From the NCBI RefSeq assembly GCF_000685805.1, contig NZ_JMKP01000001.1, positions 62,001 through 126,000 of the forward strand: DNA of 64,000 bases, given 5' to 3'. Of this stretch, positions 44,291 through 53,265 are shown piece by piece (position 1 is the stretch's first letter; the number at the start of each line of letters is the position of its first letter). Under the pieces are notes generated by a model. It did no database searches. It was not told the DNA's origin and was given only the letters and a program-made list of their open reading frames with translations. The DNA is from Psychrobacter phenylpyruvicus DSM 7000 = NBRC 102152 (lineage in GTDB: Bacteria > Pseudomonadota > Gammaproteobacteria > Pseudomonadales > Moraxellaceae). Position numbers and translations under genes: made by a program.

Positions 44291-45682
44291 ATGTCAAATA
44301 CTAAAACCATTGCCGCCATCGCCACACCTTTAGGAAGGGGTGGGGTGGGGATTATTCGATTGTCCGGCCCCAAAGCTTATGCCATTGCCTGTCAGCTTAC
44401 TGGTAAAGACAGCTTTACTCCGCGCCTAGCGAGCTTTTGTCGCTTTTATGATGAGCAGCGTAATGTGTTAGACGAAGGCTTGGTATTGTACTTTAAAGCC
44501 CCCTATTCATTCACTGGTGAAGATGTTGTCGAGCTACAGGGTCATGGTGGCATGGTGCTACAAAACCAGCTGTTAGCGCGTGTTTTTGAGCTTGGAGCAC
44601 ATCAAGCACAACCGGGTGAGTTCTCTTATCGTGCTTTTGAAAATGACAAGCTGGACTTGCTACAAGCAGAAGCCATTGCCGATGCCATTGATGCCACCAG
44701 TGCAGCAGCTGCCAGCAGTGCTATCCGATCATTAACCGGAGAGTTTTCGAATAAAATTAATGATATTTTAGAGGCGTTAATTGAGCTACGCTTGTATGTC
44801 GAAGCCTCTATTGACTTCCCGGATGAAGAAGATGTGGACTTCTTAAGTGATGGGGTAATTGAGTCTAAATTAAAGAGCATCCAACAGCGGTTAAAGACCA
44901 TTTTAGCCACCGCTCAGCAAGGTCAATTACTACGCGACGGGGTGCATGTGGTGTTAGCAGGACGACCCAATGCCGGTAAGTCTAGCTTACTGAACAGCTT
45001 GGCGGGTCAAGAGCGGGCCATTGTCACCGATGTGGCAGGAACCACTCGAGACACCTTGCAAGAGACTATCGTACTCAATGGGTTGACCATTCATTTGACT
45101 GACACCGCCGGTTTACGCGATACCACAGATGAAGTGGAGCGTATCGGTATAGAACGGGCGCGTACCGCCATCAATCAAGCGGATTTACTGCTACTGGTAC
45201 ATGACCTTTCAACCCAGGCCAACCCCTTAGAATTAGCGGCAGAGCTGTTTGGTAAAAAAGAGGATGGCAGCCCTAATTATGACCCCTCTAAGCTGCTACT
45301 GATTGGCAATAAAAGAGATCTGCTGCAGCAAGCCCAGTCTGAGGAAATGGCCGATAAAGTCGAAGTTGCTGGTTATGAACAAGTGAATGTTTCATGTGAA
45401 ACATTAGAGGGTATTCAGACTTTAATTGATACTTTATGCGATAAAGTAGGCTTTCACCCGCCTGAGAACAGCTTGATTGCCCGTACTAGACATCTAGACG
45501 CTTTACGCAGAACACAGCAGCATCTACAAGAAGCTCAGGTGCAATTGGTGGATTATCAAGCCGGAGAGCTGGTAGCAGAAAGCTTGCGCCAAGGTCAATA
45601 TAGCCTCGGTGAAATCACCGGCGAATTTAGTGCGGATGATCTATTGGGACGCATATTTGGCAGCTTCTGTATTGGTAAGTAG
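44291..45682 (+). CDS. mnmE: tRNA modification GTPase MnmE
   Basis: 463 residues. The N-terminal formyl-THF-binding domain starts KTIAAIATPLGRGGVGIIRL; the helical domain surrounds the G domain, whose motifs are AGRPNAGKSSLLNSL (G1), GTTRD (G2), DTAGLRD (G3) and NKRD (G4); the C-terminus FGSFCIGK carries the catalytic Cys. With MnmG it makes (carboxymethyl)aminomethyl-uridine at tRNA position 34. A parS-like palindrome at 45388-45403 is read as NVSCET. Confidence 0.97.
   Translation: MSNTKTIAAIATPLGRGGVGIIRLSGPKAYAIACQLTGKDSFTPRLASFCRFYDEQRNVLDEGLVLYFKAPYSFTGEDVVELQGHGGMVLQNQLLARVFELGAHQAQPGEFSYRAFENDKLDLLQAEAIADAIDATSAAAASSAIRSLTGEFSNKINDILEALIELRLYVEASIDFPDEEDVDFLSDGVIESKLKSIQQRLKTILATAQQGQLLRDGVHVVLAGRPNAGKSSLLNSLAGQERAIVTDVAGTTRDTLQETIVLNGLTIHLTDTAGLRDTTDEVERIGIERARTAINQADLLLLVHDLSTQANPLELAAELFGKKEDGSPNYDPSKLLLIGNKRDLLQQAQSEEMADKVEVAGYEQVNVSCETLEGIQTLIDTLCDKVGFHPPENSLIARTRHLDALRRTQQHLQEAQVQLVDYQAGELVAESLRQGQYSLGEITGEFSADDLLGRIFGSFCIGK
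45388..45403. promoter_or_regulatory. parS-like site inside mnmE
   Basis: TGTTTCATGTGAAACA: 15 of 16 bases match the classical parS, with a central C to T change. Confidence 0.7.
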
Positions 45683-45747
45683 CTGTGTTGCCTTTTATCG
45701 CCTTATGCTTATATCGCTAATTAATTTGATGTTAATGGGAAGAAACT

Positions 45748-46209
45748 ATGCAGTGTCCATATTGTAATGCTGATGATACTAAGGTTATTGATTCAAGGCT
45801 GGCTGCAGAAGGCGCTCAAGTTCGCCGTCGCCGTCAGTGTAATAAATGCCAAGAGCGCTTCACTACCTTCGAGGTGGTAGAAGTGGTTATGCCTCGTATT
45901 ATTAAATCCAATGGGCGAATTGAGCCCTATGACTCCCAAAAGCTTAGGCGCTCTATCCAGTTACCACTCCAAAAAAGACCGGTCACTCTAGATGAGCAAG
46001 AAGCGATGATCAGCCGTATCGAGAAGCGCATTCGTCAATTGGGGGAACGTGAAATCAGCAGTAAATCACTGGGCGAAGTGGTAATGGTTGAGCTAAAAGA
46101 GCTTGATGATGTGGCCTATGTGCGATTTGCCAGTGTTTATAGAGACTTCCAAGATATAGAAGCGTTCCGTCAAGAATTACAAAATATCAAGCCTACAGAA
46201 GCTAAGTAA
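45748..46209 (+). CDS. nrdR: Transcriptional repressor NrdR
   Basis: 153 residues. A zinc ribbon ([15 protein letters not shown], then [12 protein letters not shown]) is followed by an ATP-cone (about 50-140: [20 protein letters not shown]). NrdR represses ribonucleotide reductase genes in response to dATP/ATP; no NrdR box was looked for outside this window. It sits between mnmE and ribD; nrdR-ribD-ribE is a common order. GGGAAG lies before the ATG. Confidence 0.97.
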   Translation: MQCPYCNADDTKVIDSRLAAEGAQVRRRRQCNKCQERFTTFEVVEVVMPRIIKSNGRIEPYDSQKLRRSIQLPLQKRPVTLDEQEAMISRIEKRIRQLGEREISSKSLGEVVMVELKELDDVAYVRFASVYRDFQDIEAFRQELQNIKPTEAK

Positions 46210-46256
46210 CAACATAAAAGTAACCACATACAAGCTTAAGGGAAATCACAGTTTCA

Positions 46257-46286
46257 GGTCACTTAATCGGTCACTTAATCGTGACC
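46257..46286. repeat. Tandem GGTCACTTAATC and hairpin before ribD
   Basis: GGTCACTTAATC at 46257-46268 and 46269-46280; the second copy with GTGACC forms GGTCAC-TTAATC-GTGACC (46269-46286). It may terminate nrdR or regulate ribD. The word GTCACTTAA also repeats before grpE. Confidence 0.5.
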
Positions 46287-46355
46287 TATACCCTGTGTTT
46301 TGAATGAGCTTAATCCCAATTAATGAAAATTTTCGATTAAATAGGGTCCATATTT

Positions 46356-47492
46356 ATGCTTCCCAAATCTGCAAAATCTGCCACTGTATCCAAGCTTTCT
46401 GCGTCTGCTAAAAAGGATTGTTATAGTAACAATCTAGCATCTATCGATGGTATTAAAGCGGCTGAAACGCAAGACTTTTATTACATGAATTTGGCGATAG
46501 AAGAGGCCAAAAAAGGGATTTATACCACTCGTCCTAATCCTGCAGTAGGTTGTGTAATAGTTAAGAATGGCTTAATTATAGGTTCTGGGTTTCACCCTAA
46601 GGCAGGGCAACCTCATGCAGAAGTGTTTGCTTTAAGGAATTCTACACAATCAGTAAAGGGTGCAACGGCTTATGTCACTCTAGAGCCTTGTAGTCATACT
46701 GGAAAAACACCCCCTTGTGCCGAAGCATTAATCAACTCTGGTGTCAGTAGAGTGGTCATAGCAGGCCTAGATCCTAACCCCAAAGTAGCGGGTCGAGGCG
46801 TGACTATGCTATTAGAGGCGGGAATAAGGGTGAGAGTAGGGGTCTGCACTGAGCAGGCAGAGCAGCTGAATCTGGGTTTTTTGAAATCTATGCGCCATAA
46901 AATGCCTTATGTCAGACTAAAGATTGCCAGTAGCTTAGATGGGAGAACGGCAATGGCCTCTGGAGAGTCGAAGTGGATTACAGGCCCAGCAGCACGTGAA
47001 GATGTACAGAAGCTGCGGGCTATGAGTGGCGCTATTATCACTGGCAGTCAGACCATTATTGAGGACAATCCTAGCCTAAATGTGCGCTCAAATCAGCTGG
47101 GTGTGCCGGTGGATAAGGTGCCACAGCCTAGAATTGTGGTGCTAGATAGAAGGCGGAGACTAGATAAAGACCAGTATAAGGTCTTTGAGACCCCTGACAC
47201 CTTATTATGGACCGAGCCGGATTTAAGCCACTTATTGCACAAACTAGTTACTGAGTATCAAGTTCACGATGTGCTGGTTGAAGCCGGCTCTCAGGTATCT
47301 GGAAGCTTTATAGAAGCTGGTTTGGTAGATGAGTTAATAGTGTATCAGGCCCCCTGTGTGTTGGGGCACAGTGCTAAACCTATGCTCACTCTTGATATTG
47401 AAAATTTGTGCTGTCAACGCCGCTTTCAGTTAATAGACTGTGCTCAAGTTGGCACTGATCTTAAGCTCGTTTATAGAGCAAACCAAGCTTAG
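46356..47492 (+). CDS. ribD: Riboflavin biosynthesis deaminase/reductase RibD
   Basis: 378 residues, bifunctional. The deaminase half has the zinc motif HAEVFALRNS and PCSHTGKTPPCAEAL; the reductase half (from about 190: VRLKIASSLDGRTAMASGES, WITGPAARED) reduces the sugar with NADPH. A leader of about 43 residues, rich in Ser and Lys, precedes the conserved start FYYMNLAIEEAKKG; ATG 46485 would drop it, but ATG 46356 has AGGG upstream. No FMN riboswitch was recognised in front. Acts in the cytoplasm, before RibE. Confidence 0.96.
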   Translation: MLPKSAKSATVSKLSASAKKDCYSNNLASIDGIKAAETQDFYYMNLAIEEAKKGIYTTRPNPAVGCVIVKNGLIIGSGFHPKAGQPHAEVFALRNSTQSVKGATAYVTLEPCSHTGKTPPCAEALINSGVSRVVIAGLDPNPKVAGRGVTMLLEAGIRVRVGVCTEQAEQLNLGFLKSMRHKMPYVRLKIASSLDGRTAMASGESKWITGPAAREDVQKLRAMSGAIITGSQTIIEDNPSLNVRSNQLGVPVDKVPQPRIVVLDRRRRLDKDQYKVFETPDTLLWTEPDLSHLLHKLVTEYQVHDVLVEAGSQVSGSFIEAGLVDELIVYQAPCVLGHSAKPMLTLDIENLCCQRRFQLIDCAQVGTDLKLVYRANQA

Positions 47493-47686
47493 CTTTAACG
47501 AACTCTTGTTTGGTTTTAACAGGTAGGGTATTAATAGAGCGTTAATAGGGTGTTAAATAGTCTAAGTGCTCTATGCTATAAATTCGACGCTATAAGTAGG
47601 GAATATAACGGTCTAGACAGACATAGCTAATTAAAGTTATCCACAATTTACAAAATTTATCCCCGCAATAAGATAGCGTTTGCTAA

Positions 47687-47702
47687 TGTTCCACATGAAA
47701 CT
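47687..47702. promoter_or_regulatory. parS-like site
   Basis: TGTTCCACATGAAACT: a degenerate palindrome with three differences from the classical 16-mer, all at positions where known parS sites vary. Confidence 0.5.
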
Positions 47703-47714
47703 GTGGATTAATTA

Positions 47715-47730
47715 TGTTTCACATGGAACT
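47715..47730. promoter_or_regulatory. parS-like site
   Basis: TGTTTCACATGGAACT: three differences from the classical 16-mer; 28 bases after the previous copy. Confidence 0.5.
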
Positions 47731-47770
47731 GACTTATTGATGTATTTTTCTGAGAGTTACGAAAATCAAG

Positions 47771-47786
47771 GGTTCCACGTGGAACT
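47771..47786. promoter_or_regulatory. parS-like site, Pseudomonas form
   Basis: GGTTCCACGTGGAACT: contains GTTCCACGTGGAAC, the perfect palindrome described as parS in Pseudomonas. Confidence 0.65.
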
Positions 47787-48009
47787 GTGAGTAAGGTGGA
47801 TAAGGTTGTGGTTTTATACAAGGCTGTGGATAACTATATGACTACCCACCTTTATTCACACTGGATACAGTAGTTTTAAAAAGTTATCCACAGGCTGTTT
47901 TTGTTTGATTGTGTACAAAATAGGCTGTTTAAAATAGGCTGTTTATTATTGTGGAAAGTCTTTTGGGTTTTAAATATTTTTATTTAAAGTTAAATAAGTT
48001 GGAGTAAGT

Positions 48010-48612
48010 ATGTTTACAGGTATTATCGAAAGCACAGGTACTTTGAAATCTATTACAGAAGTTGGCGGTGATGTGCGCTTAGTAATTGAGTCGGATGATT
48101 TAGACTTTAGTGATGTCAAGCTAGGTGACTCCATCGCCAACAATGGTATTTGCCTAACTGTGGTTGATATGGATGACAATAGTTATGCAGTTGATGTTTC
48201 ACGTGAAACTCTAGCCAAAACGGCCATGGGTAATTGGCAACAAGGCGATACCTTAAATTTAGAAAAAGCGATGTTACCAACCACTCGCTTTGGTGGTCAC
48301 ATGGTATCGGGTCACGTGGATGGGGTAGGCACTATTGAAGTGATGACTGAAGATGCACGTTCTATTTATATAGAAATCGCCATTCCAGAAGCGTTAAAGA
48401 AATACGCAGCCACTAAAGGCTCAATCACCGTGGATGGGATCAGCTTGACCACTAACTTAGTCAAAGACAATATTGTTTGCTTAAATATTATTCCACACAC
48501 CGCTGAGGTGACTAATATTGGTCGCCACTGGAAAATAGGTGGTGCGGTGAATATCGAAGTAGATTTAATTGCACGTTATCTTGAGCGTCTGACCAGTGTG
48601 GCTGCTGAATAA
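48010..48612 (+). CDS. ribE: Riboflavin synthase alpha chain
   Basis: 200 residues, two lumazine-binding repeats. The start MFTGIIESTGTLKSI is the invariant N-terminus; the first repeat ends NGICLTVVD, and the second has GGHMVSGHVDGVG and VDGISLTTNLV. It dismutates two lumazines into riboflavin. TTGGAG precedes the ATG. A parS palindrome is read in frame as DVSRETLAK, a position where the family itself often has VSxET. Confidence 0.97.
   Translation: MFTGIIESTGTLKSITEVGGDVRLVIESDDLDFSDVKLGDSIANNGICLTVVDMDDNSYAVDVSRETLAKTAMGNWQQGDTLNLEKAMLPTTRFGGHMVSGHVDGVGTIEVMTEDARSIYIEIAIPEALKKYAATKGSITVDGISLTTNLVKDNIVCLNIIPHTAEVTNIGRHWKIGGAVNIEVDLIARYLERLTSVAAE
48195..48210. promoter_or_regulatory. parS site inside ribE
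   Basis: TGTTTCACGTGAAACT: 15 of 16, only the last base differs. Confidence 0.8.
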
Positions 48613-48704
48613 GTCAGCTTTAAGCATATATAGCGCTACAGAGCGCTATGACTTGTAAATTTGTTTTATGACTTTATTTGCTATTAATTGGTCAGCGCAA
48701 ATCA

Positions 48705-48737
48705 AAGCCCTTCTTAAAGCTTAGGAGGGCTTTTTTT
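48705..48737 (+). terminator. Terminator of ribE
   Basis: AAAGCCCTTCTTAAAG and CTTAGGAGGGCTTTTTTT pair with a short loop and T-run. The following ~305 bases to fmt (48738-49042) hold only repeated short words around CCAATAC and no gene. Confidence 0.88.
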
Positions 48738-49042
48738 ATTATTAATATTTGGGGTGATTACCTTTGGGCCAGCTTTTATGGCCAGTTTGTTTTATTACCC
48801 TTTAAGCTGACCCAATTAAGCCAATACAAGTTAATCCAATACGATTAAGCTAACACCGGTTAAACCGATAAAACTTAAGCCAGCTCCAGCTCTTCGGAAT
48901 AAATTTTTGGCAGAATTAACAGGCAGTCCTCGGTCTCATGGCAGGGAAGCCATAATTTCACTATAATGAAACAAAGGCTGGGCTAAGCTTAGAATATCCG
49001 CTGTCCCGCTTAACTTTATAACTTGTATATCGAATAAAAATT

Positions 49043-50089
49043 ATGAATATTGAAAATCAGTCTTATTGTAAACAACGTGTTATCTTTGCTGGAACCCCCG
49101 AGTTTGCAGCTATTAGCCTAAAAGCCCTTATTGAGCAGCAGCAGGCGCTCAACATTGAGATTGTTGCGGTCTACACTCAGCCAGATCGCAAGGCAGGCCG
49201 GGGTCAAAAACTAACCGCTTCTCCAGTGAAGCAACTGGCGCTTGAGCATAACTTACCAGTTGAACAGCCACTGACCTTTAGAAAGTCGGTGGAGGAGGGG
49301 CAAGCTGCTCGTGAAACCCTAGCGAATTATCAGCCAGACATTATGGTAGTGGCCGCTTACGGTCTTATATTGCCAATAGGAGTATTAGAAACCCCAACGC
49401 ATGGCTGCTTAAACATTCATGCCTCGTTATTACCGCGTTGGCGTGGCGCTGCTCCTATCCACCGGGCGCTGTTAGCCGGTGATGAAAAAACCGGCATTAC
49501 CATCATGCAGATGGACAAAGGTCTAGACACTGGCGATATGCTGTATAAGGTGGCATATGACATCGCCGCTGACGAAACTACCGCAAGTTTGCATGACAAA
49601 ATGGCCGATCTGGGTGCTGAAGCCATCGTTACGGTACTAAAAGATTTACCCAGTTATCAGGCTAAGGCGGAAAAGCAGGACGATAGTCTGGCTAATTATG
49701 CTGAAAAATTAAGCAAGTCTGAGGGTGAAATTGACTGGACTCAATCGGCTGAATTAATCGAACGTCAAATACGAGGTATGCATCCTTATCCTGGTGCTTA
49801 TACCTTCTTGGCAGATCCAGAGGGTAAAAGTGAGCCGAAGCGCGTTAAGGTGCTGGCAGCATTGGCGGTGAACCCGTCACAGACCACAGTAGCAGAGCCT
49901 GGAACAGTAATTAGTGTCGGTAAGAACGCCATTTTAGTAGCTTGTGGTAAGCCAGAAGCTGATGCAGAGGGCACGACATTACGTTTGACCCAATTGCAGT
50001 TCGCGGGCAGCAAGCCAGTTACCGCTGAGCAAGTGTGTCATGGCAATCAGCTTAATGATGGTGATAAGTTTGTCGCAGCGGCCAAATAG
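49043..50089 (+). CDS. fmt: Methionyl-tRNA formyltransferase
   Basis: 348 residues, slightly long for the family. The N-terminal domain begins RVIFAGTPEFAAISLKALIE; PDRKAGRGQKLTASPVKQLA and the catalytic HASLLPRWRGAAPIHRALLA follow, then GEIDWTQSAELIERQIRGMH. The C-terminal OB-fold domain binds tRNA (about 225-345). It formylates initiator Met-tRNA using 10-formyl-THF. Followed by rsmB; no def gene lies next to it, unlike in many gammaproteobacteria. The N-terminal MNIENQSYCK is variable and the start uncertain by a few residues. Confidence 0.97.
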   Translation: MNIENQSYCKQRVIFAGTPEFAAISLKALIEQQQALNIEIVAVYTQPDRKAGRGQKLTASPVKQLALEHNLPVEQPLTFRKSVEEGQAARETLANYQPDIMVVAAYGLILPIGVLETPTHGCLNIHASLLPRWRGAAPIHRALLAGDEKTGITIMQMDKGLDTGDMLYKVAYDIAADETTASLHDKMADLGAEAIVTVLKDLPSYQAKAEKQDDSLANYAEKLSKSEGEIDWTQSAELIERQIRGMHPYPGAYTFLADPEGKSEPKRVKVLAALAVNPSQTTVAEPGTVISVGKNAILVACGKPEADAEGTTLRLTQLQFAGSKPVTAEQVCHGNQLNDGDKFVAAAK

Positions 50090-50241
50090 CTTGTTAGCTA
50101 GGCCTTTATACTAGCCAAGCTTTTATATTAGCTAAGCTTGTATAAAGGCAGGCGAACAAGTTTGATAGAAATAGAAAACCATAAGTTTTTACCCAACCCA
50201 TCGCATTAACCACATCTCGTCATTATTAGGCATTCATTTAA

Positions 50242-51828
50242 ATGAGCAGCAAACCAAATAGCACTATCCAAAACAAAATTCATCACAAAAACGTCCGTGT
50301 TGCGGTAATTAATACCCTGCTATCCATTCAGCAAGGGCAGTCACTTAGCAGTCTGCTAGACCCTTTATTAAACAGCTTACATGGCGATGATAAAGGGTTT
50401 GCTCATGCTTTATTGCTGACGACTTTGCGTCACTGGCACGCCACTGCACGCCTATTAGACAGCTTAGCGGATAATCCGATTGATGAGGTGGAAGTGCGTA
50501 CCACCATTCAGCTGGGCATCACGCAGTTGCTTTATCTCAATGTCGCTGACCATGCTGCCATTCATGAAACGGTAGAAGCGGTGAAGCATATTGATTTTGC
50601 GCGCGCTTCAGGTTTGGTCAATGCAGTGCTGCGTAAAGTGGCCAAAAACCCCAATAAGTTTCGCAAAAAAGCCAACAAAAACCACAGCCTGCCTAATTGG
50701 CTAGCTCAGCAGTTAAAAGCGGATTGGCGGGAGCATTATGATGAGCTGACTCAAAGTTTGCGTCAGTCAGCCCCTATGTTTTTACGAGTGAATGGCCTGC
50801 AAAGTGATAGTGAAAGCTATTTGGGACAGCTAGTTGAAGCAGAGATAGCTGCAGAATTGGTATCACTTCAAACTTCAATTAAAGATGGGGAGGCTGAAGA
50901 AGTTGTTGAGGTTAAACAACAACTAATAGAGCTGATCGACAGTGTGCCGGTTAGTCGCTTACCCGAATTTGAAGAGGGCATTGCTAGCGTACAAGATGCG
51001 CATGCTCAGTTGGCGGCCCCAATCATTCAGTCTTTATTACAAAATAAGTTAGCAAACAGCGAAGCGTCTGACTCAATCCGTTTATTGGATGCCTGTGCAG
51101 CACCGGGTGGCAAATTGGCACACTGGCTCGAATTATTGGGCGTGCAAGAATCTGAGCAAATGGGATTGTTTCACGTGAAACAGGCTGACGGTCAAGACAA
51201 TCCTATAAGCAAAGTCGAGCTGACTGCTATTGATAACGAAGCGCCCCGTATCACTCGTATTTTTGAGAACTTAGAGCGTCTACAGCTTCCAGCTCCCATT
51301 GTGAATAGCAAACTGCATCTGGATATTGAATGCGTTGATGCGACTACTTGGCAAGCTAAGCCAGCTGCTAAAGAGTCTGATTCGGGATTCGATGCGATAT
51401 TATTAGATGCCCCTTGTACTGCAACCGGGGTTATTCGCCGTCATCCTGATATTACTTTGCTGCGTACCGAGGAAGATGTGCAACATACTGCTCAGTTGCA
51501 ACAGCAAATCTTGGATAACTTGTGGCCACAGCTAAAAGTCGGTGGTTATTTGTTATACGTTACTTGTTCAATACTAAAACAAGAAAACGTGGAACAGATG
51601 CAAGCTTTCTTAACGCGTCATAAAGATGCAGTGGCCGTCGCTTTTGATAATGATCAAACCAATTGGGGCATCGAGCAGGAAGTGGGTCGTCAGTGTTTGC
51701 CAGTCTATAAAATGACTGAAGCCTTAGAGCCGACAGCTGTGGATCAGGATATCGAGCAACAAACCACTGTACCCGCAGTTGGTGGCGATGGTTTTTATTA
51801 TGCGGTGCTGAGAAAAGTGTCTGTTTAA
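50242..51828 (+). CDS. rsmB: 16S rRNA (cytosine-967-C5)-methyltransferase
   Basis: 528 residues, about 100 more than E. coli RsmB. An N-terminal NusB-like RNA-binding domain (about 15-150) is followed by the SAM domain: LLDACAAPGGKLAHWLELL (motif I), LLDAPCTATGVIRRHPDI (first Cys) and YVTCSILKQEN (catalytic Cys). Two insertions explain the length: an acidic one near 200-235 (IKDGEAEEVVEVKQQLIELI), and one after motif I (ESEQMGLFHVKQADGQDNPI), which holds an exact parS palindrome. It methylates C967 of 16S rRNA. Confidence 0.96.
   Translation: MSSKPNSTIQNKIHHKNVRVAVINTLLSIQQGQSLSSLLDPLLNSLHGDDKGFAHALLLTTLRHWHATARLLDSLADNPIDEVEVRTTIQLGITQLLYLNVADHAAIHETVEAVKHIDFARASGLVNAVLRKVAKNPNKFRKKANKNHSLPNWLAQQLKADWREHYDELTQSLRQSAPMFLRVNGLQSDSESYLGQLVEAEIAAELVSLQTSIKDGEAEEVVEVKQQLIELIDSVPVSRLPEFEEGIASVQDAHAQLAAPIIQSLLQNKLANSEASDSIRLLDACAAPGGKLAHWLELLGVQESEQMGLFHVKQADGQDNPISKVELTAIDNEAPRITRIFENLERLQLPAPIVNSKLHLDIECVDATTWQAKPAAKESDSGFDAILLDAPCTATGVIRRHPDITLLRTEEDVQHTAQLQQQILDNLWPQLKVGGYLLYVTCSILKQENVEQMQAFLTRHKDAVAVAFDNDQTNWGIEQEVGRQCLPVYKMTEALEPTAVDQDIEQQTTVPAVGGDGFYYAVLRKVSV
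51167..51182. promoter_or_regulatory. parS site, exact, inside rsmB
   Basis: TGTTTCACGTGAAACA, 16 of 16; encodes LFHVKQ within an insertion of RsmB that other family members lack. Confidence 0.88.
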
Positions 51829-51836
51829 AACAAACT

Positions 51837-51874
51837 AAACCCCATAAGTTGAATCCAACTTATGGGGTTTTTAT
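51837..51874 (+). terminator. Terminator of rsmB
   Basis: CCCCATAAGTTG and CAACTTATGGGG around AATC, then TTTTTATTTT. It probably also serves the convergent gene at 51908-52195. Confidence 0.92.
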
Positions 51875-51907
51875 TTTATAGAGCTAATGACGCTAAGCTA
51901 TAGCCGA

Positions 51908-52195
51908 TTAACTAAAATACTTGTTAATCCCTGACTGCAATACTTCTTTAATCTTGCCTTTTAATGGCTTGGCCAAAAATCCTAAAGTCGCTTCAAAGCG
52001 GATTTTATTGGCATCCAAAGTGGCTTTGCCATCAATACCTTTACGGCTAATAGTTACCTTATCCTCATTCTCGCCCTCTACATAGGTGGCATCAAGACCA
52101 AACTTTTCTTTGGCATTCTCAAGCCATTTTTTGCCTTGTTCGCGGGCTTTACTAAATTCTAAATTGTGTTCTTTTTCGATTTCAATATCTGCCAT
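51908..52195 (-). CDS. PHA-granule-region type small protein
   Basis: 95 residues, beginning MADIEIEKEHNLEFSKAREQ and ending in an aromatic NKYFS. The layout (a helix with KKWLENAKEKFGLDATY, then a beta-meander with VTISRKGIDGKATLDANKIR and LGFLAKPLKGKIKEVL) fits the polyhydroxyalkanoic acid system family, small proteins seen near PHA granule genes. No PHA synthase is near here, so a link to storage granules is inference from family only. A single gene convergent with rsmB; its start faces the repeat region. Confidence 0.75.
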   Translation of the reverse strand: MADIEIEKEHNLEFSKAREQGKKWLENAKEKFGLDATYVEGENEDKVTISRKGIDGKATLDANKIRFEATLGFLAKPLKGKIKEVLQSGINKYFS

Positions 52196-52338
52196 GCTGC
52201 TATTCCTTTTTATAAGTTGTTAAGTGGTTAAACTAATCTCTAGACTGACTATTATTAGCCAGACGTAGTTAAAGTATTTATAACATTAAATGGTATGACT
52301 AACAAATTAGTTGTGTAGCGTGACTAAGGTTAAAAGCT

Positions 52339-53215
52339 ATCAAAAAAACTATGAGACGTTTATTTGGTATGGTTTATGCCTAAAATAGGCTACTCTTTTT
52401 ATGCTTTCATGTTATCTGGGCTTTGATAGTAGATACCATTTTCAACCATGATTTTGTAGGCTGGTGCTTTAGCCCAGCTTCATGATTTCAAACGTATATT
52501 CGCTGGGAAAAATGCCCAGCCTACGCTTGCTTATAACTATACATTGATATATGAATATATATTAGAATATTGCTAAATAAGTACTGTAGATACAAGGGTA
52601 CGCCGTGAATGTTTGTTGTGTTGCGGAGCAGTTTAGATCTGATTAAGGCTGATAAAAGTGTAAAATAGGAGTAGCTACATATATTGGGTTAAAAATTATC
52701 CCAAAAACTCTAAAACTATCTATTTAATATGGCTTATGCCTAAAATAGGCTACTCTTTTTATGCTTTCATGTTATCTGTTTTTTGATAGTAGATACCATC
52801 TTCAACCATGATTTTGTAGGCTGGTGCTTTAGCCCAGCTTCATGATTCTAAACGTATATTCGCTGGGCAAAATGCCCAGCCTACGCTTGCTTATAACTAT
52901 ACATTGATATATGAATATATATATTAGAATATTGCTAAATAAGTACTGTAGATACAAGGGTGCGCCGTGCGCACCTTTTTTAGTCTAGGGAGAAGTTTTC
53001 CAATAGGTGCGCAAGGCACACGCTACGGTATGAACATAATTATTGAAGCTAATGTTTGTTGCGTTGCATTGCGGAGCGGTTTAGCCCCAATTAAGACAGA
53101 TTCAAGCGTAAAATAGGAATAGCCACACATATTGAGTTAAAAATCACCCCAAAAACTCTAAAACCATCTATTTAATATGGCTTATACTTAAAAATATGCT
53201 ACTCTTTTTGTAATT
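52339..53215. repeat. Tandemly duplicated intergenic block ahead of thrC
   Basis: Two long copies and one short one, starting about 52339, 52700 and 53143. The word TAAAATAGGC recurs exactly 360 bases apart (52381, 52741). Copies one and two agree closely over about 240 bases, including the GCTGGGC/GCCCAGC inverted repeat (around 52463-52525 and 52823-52885). Copy two has about 80 bases missing from copy one (GTGCGCACC hairpin to GAAGCTAATG). The third, truncated copy (53143-53215) leads straight into the thrC promoter area. No gene seen. Confidence 0.8.
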
Positions 53216-53265
53216 TACGTTTCTATTAAAGTTTATGTAATCTTCTGACAGGATAAGACTAAGAC

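Larger units (their letters stand above)
47637..47892. other. Second DnaA-box cluster with parS-like sites (ribD-ribE spacer)
   Basis: Within the 517-bp gene-free spacer: TTATCCACA at 47637 and 47884, TGTGGATAA at 47825, TTATTCACA at 47852, 8/9 variants TGTGGATTA at 47702 and GGTGGATAA at 47795, plus three parS-like palindromes. An AT-rich block (47937-48000) follows. This density equals that next to dnaA. It could be an auxiliary origin element, a DnaA-titration site or the true oriC. Confidence 0.6.

Noticed and set aside
46210-48009. FMN riboswitch ahead of ribD or ribE
   Set aside because: No conserved FMN-element segments were recognised in either leader.
52339-53215. Insertion sequence in the repeated block
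   Set aside because: No transposase reading frame and no clear terminal inverted repeats with target duplication; retained only as an unexplained repeat.
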